Assembly: GCA_036867785.1 (NCBI GenBank)
Contig: CP145418.1
Location: forward strand, 1,240,001 to 1,304,000
Origin: Plasmodiophora brassicae
Taxonomy: Eukaryota; Endomyxa: Phytomyxea; Phytomyxea; Plasmodiophorida
Length of the DNA: 64,000 bases
Direction: 5' to 3'
Shown: piece after piece, positions 42,071-51,669 of the stretch
Layout: each line of letters opens with the position of its first letter
How positions within the stretch are numbered: position 1 is the first letter of the stretch
The notes under the pieces: generated by a model
The model's input: the letters and a program-made list of their open reading frames with translations, nothing else
Told to the model about the DNA's origin: nothing
Database searches by the model: none
Program-made: the position numbers and the translations under genes

Positions 42071-42336
42071 GATTCGGTGCGGGTGCGTGGCGCCGGCGGG
42101 TCCGCACACTTCTGACGTTGCCGTGGTCACCTACTGTAGGCAGATGATTTCCAGCCGTGCCAGACGCCCCCGTTTAAGCTGGCCAGTCCAGTTGGTAATG
42201 TATTGGAAAACGATCAAAACGGATAAACGGAACAGCAGGTCACGAAACGCGGATGTGTTTTCGGGCGTTACGCGGTGGCTGATGCTGAGGCAACTCGGTA
42301 ACTGATGGCCATGGGGAGGCGCGGTAATGAGCTCGA

Positions 42337-42870
42337 CTACGGCGAACCACGCCCCGCATCAGTAGCGCCAGCAGTAATACGGCACAGGTTCCGATGCGAC
42401 GCCACCGTCGGTCGGCCGTTCAAACTCACCGTTCGTGCTTTGGCAGGGGCATCATCACCCCTGACCTCAGATGCCGCTGCATTTGGAGACGGTATGCCAG
42501 TACCGCCGGTTTGCTTTGGCTGGCGCCAACGTCGGGAATAGACCGCCATGACCAGCACGATGGCGGCGCCAACGACAACGAATGGTAGATTGGATGTCGC
42601 CCACGCAGTGAAATCAAGCGAATCGCTGGCGGACAGGAAGATCAACGGGATAGGCGGTGTAGGGTCCACAAACGAACGTGTCGCGTCACCGCCACCGGAC
42701 TTCAGGTGCAGCAGCTGATTGTCAAGGTCAGCATCTTCAGTATGATCGTGAGGGTCTTCCCCGGTGTCGTCCTCGTCCATGACAATGGAATACGTGGGTG
42801 GAAGCATCGTTACGAAGATAATGGAGGTAATAAGAACGGGCACGATGGGGCACGAAGTGAACAACGTCAT
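42337..42870 (-). CDS. Predicted small type I membrane protein
   Basis: From the ATG at 42870 the frame encodes 177 residues. It has a hydrophobic N terminus (IVPVLITSIIFVTMLPPTYS) that could be a signal peptide, an acidic segment (VMDEDDTGEDPHDHTEDAD), and one membrane helix (FVVVGAAIVLVMAVYS) followed by RRWRQPKQ, consistent with a cytosolic tail. No family recognised. The frame is open further upstream to 43098, so the start is uncertain. Confidence 0.5.
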   Translation of the reverse strand: MTLFTSCPIVPVLITSIIFVTMLPPTYSIVMDEDDTGEDPHDHTEDADLDNQLLHLKSGGGDATRSFVDPTPPIPLIFLSASDSLDFTAWATSNLPFVVVGAAIVLVMAVYSRRWRQPKQTGGTGIPSPNAAASEVRGDDAPAKARTVSLNGRPTVASHRNLCRITAGATDAGRGSP

Positions 42871-43118
42871 GGTTGCAGGATGGGGCAGCGACGCAGGCGT
42901 CCACCGTTGCGATTTGCCGGATGGCAGATACGGCGGTCCCACGTCACGGACTGTGGCCAGCGCTATTTGTGGGCCACACCAGACTGGAGCGGCCTCTGTC
43001 ACCCCGACACTGAACGGGTCGAACAGCATCACTGCGTGCTGGACAGTGATGTTTGGCGACAGACGACGTTTGTTCGCCCCGCTATATCGTATCGACATGA
43101 TGTGGTTGACTATTGATA

Positions 43119-43724
43119 TTAGAAGAATGCATCGACTGGGTTGGTGCGCAGGTCAGCGGCCGTCCTTGCGGTCACGCCGACCCTTTGAACACGTCGACGT
43201 CGAGCGCAGGTGACAACAACGAGACAGGCGAGACAGATGCCGCCAATACAGGCCCATATAACCATAACGACAAGCGAATCGTCTGAGCTCTGACCGCCCA
43301 TTTCTCGTCTTGTTGTCAGGACCTCCGCATCGAGAGAAGCAGGCGACGACGCGAGCTGTCGGCGAAGAACGCTGCGTGTTATTATCGACGAAACGACCAA
43401 TGTCGTGACGAACTTCGTAACACGACTGATCTTAGCAGGAAGGTCAAGTCGATGCGTGTGTGTCCTCGACACCGGGTCTGTCAAGCGTCGTCTGCTTCGT
43501 GACAGATATGCATGAGACGTTTGTAGGCCAAGTGTCAGCAACGTCAGCACCAAGTGAGACGCGTGGGCTGCAGGATAATCCCAATGCCCTCCTTCGACCG
43601 GATCGCTGCGGTGCGCACCATTGCGCCACAGATGAGAGGTGCTACTGGCAGCCAGCACAGGCACCAGGAGTAGGCCGAAAACGATTGCCACAGGACGGCG
43701 CAGTCGATCGTGACTCGCAGGCAT
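43119..43724 (-). CDS. Predicted small membrane protein
   Basis: A 201-residue frame from the ATG at 43724. The N-terminal hydrophobic stretch PVAIVFGLLLVPVLAAS could be a signal peptide. A second helix near the end (LVVMVIWACIGGICLACLVV) is followed by CARRRR, so it would be single-pass with a short cytosolic tail. The layout resembles the adjacent gene at 42337, but sequence similarity is weak. Internal introns are possible. No family recognised. Confidence 0.4.
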   Translation of the reverse strand: MPASHDRLRRPVAIVFGLLLVPVLAASSTSHLWRNGAHRSDPVEGGHWDYPAAHASHLVLTLLTLGLQTSHAYLSRSRRRLTDPVSRTHTHRLDLPAKISRVTKFVTTLVVSSIITRSVLRRQLASSPASLDAEVLTTRREMGGQSSDDSLVVMVIWACIGGICLACLVVVTCARRRRVQRVGVTARTAADLRTNPVDAFF

Positions 43725-44211
43725 CGAGGTCGTACAGGTGTTAGCCGAACATGGCAGGCGCTGACAACCAACGACGCTGTAGGCAACGACCACGACGTGC
43801 GAGCGGCAGCATCAACCCGAATTAGAATTCACCCGGCTGGCCTGAGAATTATTCTAAAATTAGGCGGCGTCATTACCGCTCGATCGATCATTGGATCGTT
43901 CGGCCCATCAGTGGTCTGTTGATTGTCTATCTCCATCTCAAATGGCCAGACAAAATTCGCTACCTCGCTGGCACCGAGCAGGCACCGTCGAGCACCTGGG
44001 GACTCTGATCGTGTAGGAGATGTTCGGGGGAGAGAGAGACATAGCCCGTCGGTGGCGCGACCCCCCGTCGAACAGGGAGGCTGACACACGTAGAGGATAC
44101 GGTAATCAGATACTGTTCGCGTGTGACCCAGTGACTCAAGTCCGCAATGCTCGGCTGAATCGCGTTCCTTGAAGACGCTATCAGTATATACAGAGCGGCT
44201 CGCCTGTCGAG
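43725..44211. other. Intergenic region, no gene seen
   Basis: About 490 bp between divergent genes. It includes a purine tract (ggggagagagagaca near 44027). No exon supported. Confidence 0.45.
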
Positions 44212-45708
44212 ATGATGAGGCCGGTGCGGATGCGCTCGACCGAGCAGCGCCCCGGCATCAAGTGTGCAGTCGTCGCCACGTTCTTCATCATCGTCGTGTT
44301 TGTCGCCGTGTCAACGACGCTATCGAACGTTCTGCAGAGATTGGAGGGCGGCCTCAGGGATCGGCAGGCTTCGGGCGTATCCAGTATTATGCAGCACCAT
44401 CCGAAGGATCCCCGGGGACGTCCACCACTGGGTGGCCGGCAGATCTGGACTGTCGTCTCAACGCAGTGCTCCCCATTCCAGGACTGGAATGTCATTGTCG
44501 CTGCAAATTCCCACCAGCGCTTAGCCATACCAGGGCGGTTCGTCCGCCTGCTGGCTTGCAACGACGACAGCTACGAAGTTCCTGCACCGAACTACGACAA
44601 ATTCAGTGTGTTCCGCCACCGCGATTACGAAATCGACCACAAGGACGACCCGTTTCGTAAGTCGGCTCTGTCCACAGCGCTGCTTTCTCTTCGGCATACT
44701 AAATCATTGGCGTCAGCACCGAGGCTGAAGGCGCTGGCATTACGCGATTGGTTGGCAGCCGTGTCTGGCGATTTGGCCGACAACGACGTCGTTATACTGT
44801 TGGACCCGGACCAGATCTTCCTAGGCCATCCGAACACCACCTCCGTTGAGAACGGGCACGCTCAGGCGGCCGCCTACGCGCTGAACACCAACTTCCTGTC
44901 GGTTGCGGCGGCGCACTGCCATGACTCACGTTGTAAGGTCAGGCCTGGCATGGACATGTCCAACCTGCTGTACGGCGCCCCGTACATCATGACCGTTCAC
45001 GACGCCAAGCTGATTGCTGCGAAATGGAGCACTCGAACTGAACTGTTCCGTCAGGACAAACCCATCGCCGACCAGTTCGTAAGTTGCTGTGTTGGTGTCC
45101 GTATTCGGCATAGTTCAAGACTGAACCTGGCATTAGGGATGGCTTACCGAGATGTGCGTCGTTCACCTTCTGGTCTCCCGTAATTCAGCAATGGGACCTG
45201 ACTGATATGCTCGTACAGGTACAGCTACATCATGGTGGCCATGGAGCTGGATATATTGCACGAAACGGCGCCCCTGATGATATCAAACGCGGACGAGGAT
45301 GGCGAACCGTGGCATCTGGCTCGCTGGTTCGGCAACAGTCGCCCGCCATTGGCCTTCATCCACTACTGTCAGAAGTACACGGTCGGACAGCAATCCTGGG
45401 GCAAGCACGAATACCACGGCCTCGGTATGGTTCGCCTGTACGTACTCAACGTTGATGGTTCGATTAATTACTGGTTCCGAACCATAGACATTCGCAAGTG
45501 TGATCAGCGTCAGTTCTTCCCGGGCTTGACTCAGCAGGACAGGGACCTGTTCGCATCTCTGCAGTGGACGCCGCTGGCAGGAGGGCCAGGCGTCGACCGG
45601 GGACGGCTGGTCAAGGCTAGATCGGCTTGGCTATATCACGAAGTAGTCAACAGTGTGCAGATGGCATTGCAGGCATGGGTTGAGGATCATTGTCCAACGC
45701 CGACCTGA
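44212..45708 (+). CDS. HPAT/SerGT-like peptidyl glycosyltransferase (type II membrane)
   Basis: Exons 44212-45074 and 45219-45708 give 450 residues. A short basic cytosolic tail is followed by one helix (CAVVATFFIIVVFVAVS, about 18-36), then a lumenal catalytic domain, the usual Golgi layout. The family pattern is IWTVVSTQCSPFQDW, FVRLLACND, VVILLDPDQIFLGHP (DPD at 198-200, metal/sugar-nucleotide site), GAPYIMTVHDAKLIAAKW and YSYIMVAMELDI. These resemble plant hydroxyproline O-arabinosyltransferases and peptidyl serine alpha-galactosyltransferases; donor and acceptor are not determined. The 144-bp intron is the longest inferred here. Its donor (CA|GTTCGTAAGT) was chosen to keep the conserved YxY block in frame. 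Confidence 0.75.
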
Positions 45709-45762
45709 ACTATTCGGCTGGTGGCAAACAACGAACAATATGAGGAGTCTATTCTGAACATA

Positions 45763-46818
45763 TCAGCAGTCGTCGCGCCTATGCAGAATTTCCTTGTTAA
45801 TGGCCTCGCTCCAGCGTCGCGTCTCCTTCTGCGACGAGGCCGACAGCCAGATCTGGCACCGGGACGGCGACGTTATAACGAATGTGCTGGAGGCGAACGT
45901 TAATGGGGAAACAAATCGGGCGCAACGCCAAGACGAATTCGTGACGTACTTGAACATGCCGTCGCAGTCGTGGCTGGGAGGCGACGGCTCACATTGGGTC
46001 GACATCAGCGAGATCGCTGCTTGGCAGTACCACTCCATCGCCAGGGAGAAGATCTTCCCGGAATGTCCAGCGATTCGCTGGAACGCAGCACAATGCAATT
46101 CGTCCTCGAACTGGTAGACACAATGAGCCCCGACCTGACACGTAACCGTGTCAAACGAAGATCGGCATTGGACAACGGTGCTTCGTACGGCCAGGTAGTG
46201 TCGCGTCCATTTGTACTTGGCCTTCTTGTACAGGTATCCCTATACCAGTTACGCGAGAGTCAGCCTAAATTCCAGCTGAGAATGTAGCTGGGCGGCAGAT
46301 GAGAACCTGTTTGCTGAACGGGAACTCGGGGATCGGAGTAATCATGGCTCGAAGCGCTTCTACCCACTTATTCTTACTTTCGACAGCGCTTGCCTTACAA
46401 ACGTATGTTCCTATCGTGAAAACACAGGCACCCGGTCAGACAGACGAAGAGTTGCACAACAGCATAGAGCGGACGATTCGGCGTAACGATGTCGAACACC
46501 GTCTGAGGATCATCGAGGTTGGGTGCTGTAGATTCGACAACGGCGAGGGCGTCGCCCAGGGCAATCGTGCCAAGCAGGGACTTCTCGATGGTGGACAGCG
46601 GCGTCCCGGCGCCAATCTCGCAGGAGAAATAGCACAAGTACCGATCGTTGCGCAGGACGAAATACCTAGCAGCATCATACGCTCCATCATCTCATGGCGA
46701 AACATTGGGGCGCGTCGCTGACAAAGGCGTACCGTCGCTTCCAGGATGTGACGAACCCGCCCCGCTTCATGAGCCACCCTGAACAGATGACGTAGTTGAC
46801 AGGCGTGGCGGCCGACAT
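45763..46818 (-). CDS. Protein with two tandem PH domains
   Basis: Exons 46818-46733, 46665-46461, 46393-46307 and 46239-45763 (three introns of 67 bp) give 284 residues. The first PH domain (about 10-115) reads CSGWLMKRGGFVTSWKRRYF, VLRNDRYLCYF, FDIVTPNRPLYA and NKWVEALRAMI. The second starts GYLYKKAKYKWTRHYLAV and ends STFVITSPSRCQIWLSASSQ with RRWSEAINKEI. Its middle carries an unusually long Cys-rich insertion of about 60 residues. A further 54-bp in-frame intron (46188-46135) is possible. PH tandems usually bind phosphoinositides at membranes. No other domain is present. Confidence 0.75.
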
Positions 46819-46958
46819 GACGCCGACGCCCTGTGAAGCTGAGCGCGCCCCGTTTGTTCCTTGGAGGCGGTGTGCGGCCTGGGCGTGACGGGGACCAATG
46901 GGGGGCGTGTCTTACCGGGGCGTCGCCGCACCAACGGCCGCAGTCGGGACCTCCAAAA

Positions 46959-47542
46959 ATGGCCGCCACATCCGCACAACATGTGCGGATTCGCACACAA
47001 GTTTCCATAACGTTCAGCTACCACCAGTCATGTGCTAGACAAGCTAGGCAAGATGTATTCGGTGGAAATGATACGGTCCCATGATGTTTAGGACGATGTC
47101 CGGGTCGTCGCCGACGCCTACATCGCGGCAATCAGACGACGTACGAAGTTATCTACAGTGCTGTTGGTGCAAGTGCCCTGGATCATCCGGGCACGCCGGC
47201 AGTCGCACGTCGTACCCGTCGACGAGTTCACCTTCGAGAAGTACGTCATCGATCGCCTCGCTGTCTGGCATCAACGTATGTCCTTCTTAGAGTGTGCATC
47301 GTATGTGGCCAGCTGAGCCTGCAAAGGCCCCATCAGCGTCTCGTGAACGTCCGCTTCGATCTGGGTTCGCTGCTGCTGCTGCTGCCGACGAGTCCTTCGA
47401 TTTGTGCCCTGGATGCTGTGCAGGCGCTCAGATCCTTCCTCCTGTCGAGGATACGTTCTGCAGGACCAAGTGCCCCACGCGTGGCACGACGAAATATATC
47501 CGATGGGCGGCGGCTAGAGCTCGTGCATGCGCGGCGACATGA
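46959..47542 (+). CDS. Small hypothetical protein, three exons
   Basis: The model 46959-47000, 47092-47275 and 47337-47542 gives 143 residues beginning MAATSAQHVRIRTQ. The second exon reads like a folded domain (VADAYIAAIRRRTK, VLLVQVPWIIRARR, FTFEKYVIDRLAVWHQ). The third has paired cysteines (FDLCPGCCAGAQ, FCRTKCPTRG) that could bind metal. No family recognised. It is divergent from the tandem-PH gene, starts 140 bp apart. Introns are 91 and 61 bp. Confidence 0.4.
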
Positions 47543-48010
47543 CGCTGCCTCATAATTCCTCAAGCATACTGAACAGCAATATGCAAGGACCTTTTCGTCC
47601 TCGACATGTCGATCTTCAGGACCGCTCACAGGATCATTTCGATCAATGACCTCCGCAAACTCCCACGGTGTGAGCAGGACATGGACTACCCTGTCGTTGC
47701 AATGTTCGTTGGCACACTCACGATCGGGGCCATCATCACAACATAATGTACGTGCGAAATGGATGGGAGACCGAACTCACTGGATACCTTCTACCTTCAG
47801 CAATGGGACGAATTGTCGCCAACTTCGAAGCCGTGCCCATGTCACGTGAGAAGGTGCCCCGACGATGATAATAACGTATTGCGCCTACTGTAGCGTTCTG
47901 CGACAGGGATAAGTCAACCGTCCCGTGTGCTCTAGGGCAGACGCGCGCAGTAACGGGAACTGGCTCGATGTTTATACGGCGTCATGCCTGATGCTGTACC
48001 TGAAAGCAAG
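47543..48010. other. Intergenic region, no gene seen
   Basis: About 470 bp between convergent genes, with no supported exon. Confidence 0.5.
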
Positions 48011-50464
48011 TCACGCAGAGCAGTATCGTCTAATGAACGTGGCGATTTGGTCAACGCGCCTGACGATCTCATCGACAAACATATTGTCATGCTCGCCCAC
48101 GAGGTGCCCAGCGTCCAGCATCTCCAGGAACGTATTGCTGAACTGCCCGTCTCGTGCGTTCACCAATTCACAAAAGTCGTCGCGCGACCTGATCCTGTCG
48201 CACAGTAATGACACGATCCACATCGCCATCCCCACGTCTCCACGTAAGCGCGTCACCCAAAAGCTTGCCACGGTCGGCTGGTTCTTGAAGGCTCGAACGA
48301 CGGACAGCGTCGAGCGGATGACTGTCGCGACCGTATGCAGAATCGTCCAGTTGGCGGCAAGGTCATCGTGCATGACCAACTCAATGAGGGTACCCCGGTG
48401 CTGCGCATGTGCCGTCAGAGCCTCCACGACTGGCCTGCGCCTCATCATGACGCCCCAGTGAATTGCCGAAAACCCATCATAGCGGTGGCGAAGAAACCGG
48501 GCATCAGTCACGTTGAGCGCTTGGATTGCGGGGTCTCCAACTCCCACCTTGGCGCGCAACAGAGCCGCATGGGGACCGTCATTGCTCCTGTCAGGATGAG
48601 CGAGATGTTCCAGTATCAGGGCCGTGGATATGGGGTTCGACAGCAACCTGACTTTCACTCGAGGAGCGCCCCCGCACGCCAGCATCGCCACTTCGTACGA
48701 CGACACAGACCCATTGGCGGCCGCCAGCAGTCGAACCACGGACAGGAAGTCTGGGATGGCGGGTCTATCGGCGGGCATCCAGAAGTCGATGCACGACTGA
48801 TCGTTGCAGTTGTTCTGGCTTCTGCGTTGAAGTTCTCGCCAGATCCTGTCCACTGGTGCGCGCCGCAGGATCCATTGAAGCACGGCCGTCGTCATGCAGT
48901 CGGTATGCAGAATCGTGTGCGTGTCCTCCTCGTCAACGTAAGTCACGGCGGCCTGGACTTGCTCGTCGGTTGCGTTTCTCGCTAGGCGCTCCAAGAGGCT
49001 AACGGGATCGTCGGCCGTGCAGAGGTTGCAATAGGCCAGGATGGAGACACCGATACCGCCAAGGAGAACTGTGTCGTCGTCAACAATGCCCAGGAGACGA
49101 CGAACGGGGATGGAAAAGTAAGCCATTTGAAGCGTTGAAACAAAGACCTCGTGCCTCCAGAAACGCTCGTTGAACCCAGCTGCCCGGAAGCGTCGACGAA
49201 CAGCGCCCAGACAGGTCTCGAACAAGACTGGCTTGTCGTCGCTCGCATATTGGGTGAGACGTCGCCTCCAGCTCTCGGCTTTATGCACGAGCCAAGCGAC
49301 GGTGGTGGTGGTTTCGACAGCTGTGCAATACCTCATGAGTTGCTCCGCGAACGCCAGCACTTCATCGTTGCTCCCGGCGTATTGGTCGGGCTGGCCAAAG
49401 GTGAACACAATATCGAAATCGGCGCCCAACTCGACCATCAGGTTGGCGTTGCGGAAGTCGTTTCGCAGAAGAAGAATAGCCATGAGCCGCATGTCGCTAT
49501 GGTCATCGTCGGGATTGACCACGAAGTCTGGATGCCAGTGACCGCTGGTCCACAGCCCGTCAATGTCCATTCCGTGTGCAACCAGGACCTTCAGCAAACG
49601 GCCGTCGGCGTCGACGTGGGCGGGGTCCCGCTCAAATTCATCCACAAGCTCGTCGATGCCGCGACCAGTTAGCGCCATCCGAGCGATGTTGCGATGGGCG
49701 TCGTCAGGAAGCAAACGTAGCATGGCGGACGTGATCTGGTCGCTTTCGTCATATCTGGCGGTATACTGGAAGACACGGGTCCGGCGAGCCATCCGTTCCG
49801 ATGCGAAAGCAGCGTACTCGCCGATGCGTTCTGCATCAACAAACGAGATGCCCTCCTGGAGAAGGAGACGCAGGGCGCCCAAGGCTCGTTCTCGATGCGG
49901 ATGGTCGAACTGTCCCGAGGTGTGGCCGATGGCCACCCCCAGCGCGTAACCGGTGGCCAATCGCCAATCGACCGCCATTGTCTTCAGCATGTCCCGAAAA
50001 CGCTCTGGCGCGACACTCTCGTCAACGTTGAACAGGTCTCGAAGGAGCAGGATCTGGGGTCGCAACGGCACTTGGTCCCGGAGACGCCGTCGCGCCCATT
50101 CACCAAGCAAGTACGCTCGGGCGGCCCGCTCACCGGCCTGAAAGTCATCCCGAAGTCGTTGCATGGCCTGGCCATAGTTGTCGAAGAACGTCAAGAGCGT
50201 ATCCGTCGTTGCTTCCGGCTGGAACAATGTCCCCCATTGACGGCGAACGCGTAAAGCCGCGCGAGAGTAAGCACACAGAGTCAGGTTCCTGGACGCTTGG
50301 GTCAGGCGGGATGCGTCCATGTCATTGACGAAGTTCGTGAGCATCTGAGCCACCACGAACGGGAGACCGCTCATCAGACGACTGGGATGGTCGACGCTGG
50401 CGCCTGAAGCAGGCGCCAGTGCCATCAGGCTGGACGTACACACGACTACATACACGAACGCCAT
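48011..50464 (-). CDS. Large secreted ankyrin-like protein with F-box-like N terminus
   Basis: A single exon of 817 residues from the ATG at 50464. Residues 1-22 look like a cleavable signal peptide (MAFVYVVVCTSSLMALAPAS). Next comes an F-box-like helix set (MSGLPFVVAQMLTNFVNDMD, then ASRLTQASRNLTL). The long remainder is helical, with scattered degenerate ankyrin-type repeats: LLKVLVAHGMDIDGLW, RNANLMVELGADFDIVF, and YDGFSAIHWGVMMRRRPVVE. No membrane anchor follows. A signal peptide on an F-box/ankyrin architecture, normally cytosolic, suggests export, possibly to a host cell if the organism is parasitic; that is inference. The frame stays open upstream to 50638 without a better ATG. Confidence 0.65.
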   Translation of the reverse strand: MAFVYVVVCTSSLMALAPASGASVDHPSRLMSGLPFVVAQMLTNFVNDMDASRLTQASRNLTLCAYSRAALRVRRQWGTLFQPEATTDTLLTFFDNYGQAMQRLRDDFQAGERAARAYLLGEWARRRLRDQVPLRPQILLLRDLFNVDESVAPERFRDMLKTMAVDWRLATGYALGVAIGHTSGQFDHPHRERALGALRLLLQEGISFVDAERIGEYAAFASERMARRTRVFQYTARYDESDQITSAMLRLLPDDAHRNIARMALTGRGIDELVDEFERDPAHVDADGRLLKVLVAHGMDIDGLWTSGHWHPDFVVNPDDDHSDMRLMAILLLRNDFRNANLMVELGADFDIVFTFGQPDQYAGSNDEVLAFAEQLMRYCTAVETTTTVAWLVHKAESWRRRLTQYASDDKPVLFETCLGAVRRRFRAAGFNERFWRHEVFVSTLQMAYFSIPVRRLLGIVDDDTVLLGGIGVSILAYCNLCTADDPVSLLERLARNATDEQVQAAVTYVDEEDTHTILHTDCMTTAVLQWILRRAPVDRIWRELQRRSQNNCNDQSCIDFWMPADRPAIPDFLSVVRLLAAANGSVSSYEVAMLACGGAPRVKVRLLSNPISTALILEHLAHPDRSNDGPHAALLRAKVGVGDPAIQALNVTDARFLRHRYDGFSAIHWGVMMRRRPVVEALTAHAQHRGTLIELVMHDDLAANWTILHTVATVIRSTLSVVRAFKNQPTVASFWVTRLRGDVGMAMWIVSLLCDRIRSRDDFCELVNARDGQFSNTFLEMLDAGHLVGEHDNMFVDEIVRRVDQIATFIRRYCSA

Positions 50465-51669
50465 CGTCACTGCCCCACTGTGCGTCCTCCACCACCAGTG
50501 ATTTCGTACACTGGCCGATGCCTTGGCCGGGATAGCACTGGAGTCGTTCCGACAACCATAAATTGGGCTTGAATGCAGGCTGGTGGCACTGGCGCAGTGT
50601 TTCATATCATCCCGACCCGAGGCGCGATATTCAGGCACCGGTGGTCCGGACGAGTGAGTGCCAGAGCAGCGACCTGTTCACAGCGAAGTCAGTACAGTGA
50701 TCCCTTCCCAGAAACGCTGCATCCGACGAACGTTGCCCTTTCGTTTGCCTGCTCCAAGGGTCTGGATGCGGGCAGGCGCGTGCCGGCTGTTGCGCGTCCA
50801 AGACCAGCCATCATGGTGACGGCAGCGATCTCCATCGGCAGCGTGGGCGTCGACGACCCCGCCGTCGTCAGCCCGGTTGCATCGGCGCTTGCGAACGGCG
50901 GCCACCTACGCGGCAACCATGTCGTCAACCATGGCCCGGATTCTAGGCGACGTGCACGTTGTCGCAACAGCCCTCTTTGTTGGTTGGGTGTACGTTGAAC
51001 GCGTTGACTATCGGTCATCTTGGTGAATGAAATTTATTTCCGCAGTCCGTACGGTGTAGCGGGTTGTGCCGCAGTTTCCTGCAAACCAACAGCTCTCCCA
51101 CCAGAGAATCCTACTGCGCCACGTCACGCTTCCGGCCGTCGTCGAGCGTGTCGCACATAACCCACACTCCTCCTCGACAGCCGACGACGCCGATCTTCGT
51201 CCGGTGCGACTCGTGCTTGTCGCGCGGGATTGGCTTCGTCATCATTAGTATAGAGGGCAACCCTTGCGCTAGGGCCAAGGGTTGAGCCAAATTTAGCGCA
51301 GGATGGCCGTGGCAGAGGCCGCGCACCTGTGTCCAGGCCACCGCTCCGGCGACGAGCGGCCCAAGGACAGGTCCCCTGCCGTCTCAGGTTGCAAGTCGTG
51401 TCGCCCAGAATCGCACCACACAACATTCCTTGCCTCACTCTGTGTCGATCCCGTTCGAATACACGATAGAGCGCTTGAGTTGTTGTCTTTGCGCGGGGGT
51501 GAATTGTGGATTACGCGTCGTCAATACATGGCACGAGGGCGACAGATGAGTAGGGCCGTCTGACAGCTGACAACGCATGACGCAAGAAGAAATCGGCCCA
51601 AAAAAATCGCATTTATTGACCCAGTTTTTTGGGACGTTAAGCCCCTTTGCCGAGCAACGTTGCCGCTTT
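50465..51669. other. Intergenic region, no gene seen
   Basis: About 1.2 kb upstream of the secreted ankyrin-like gene. Short frames on both strands, none with protein-like composition. Confidence 0.45.
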
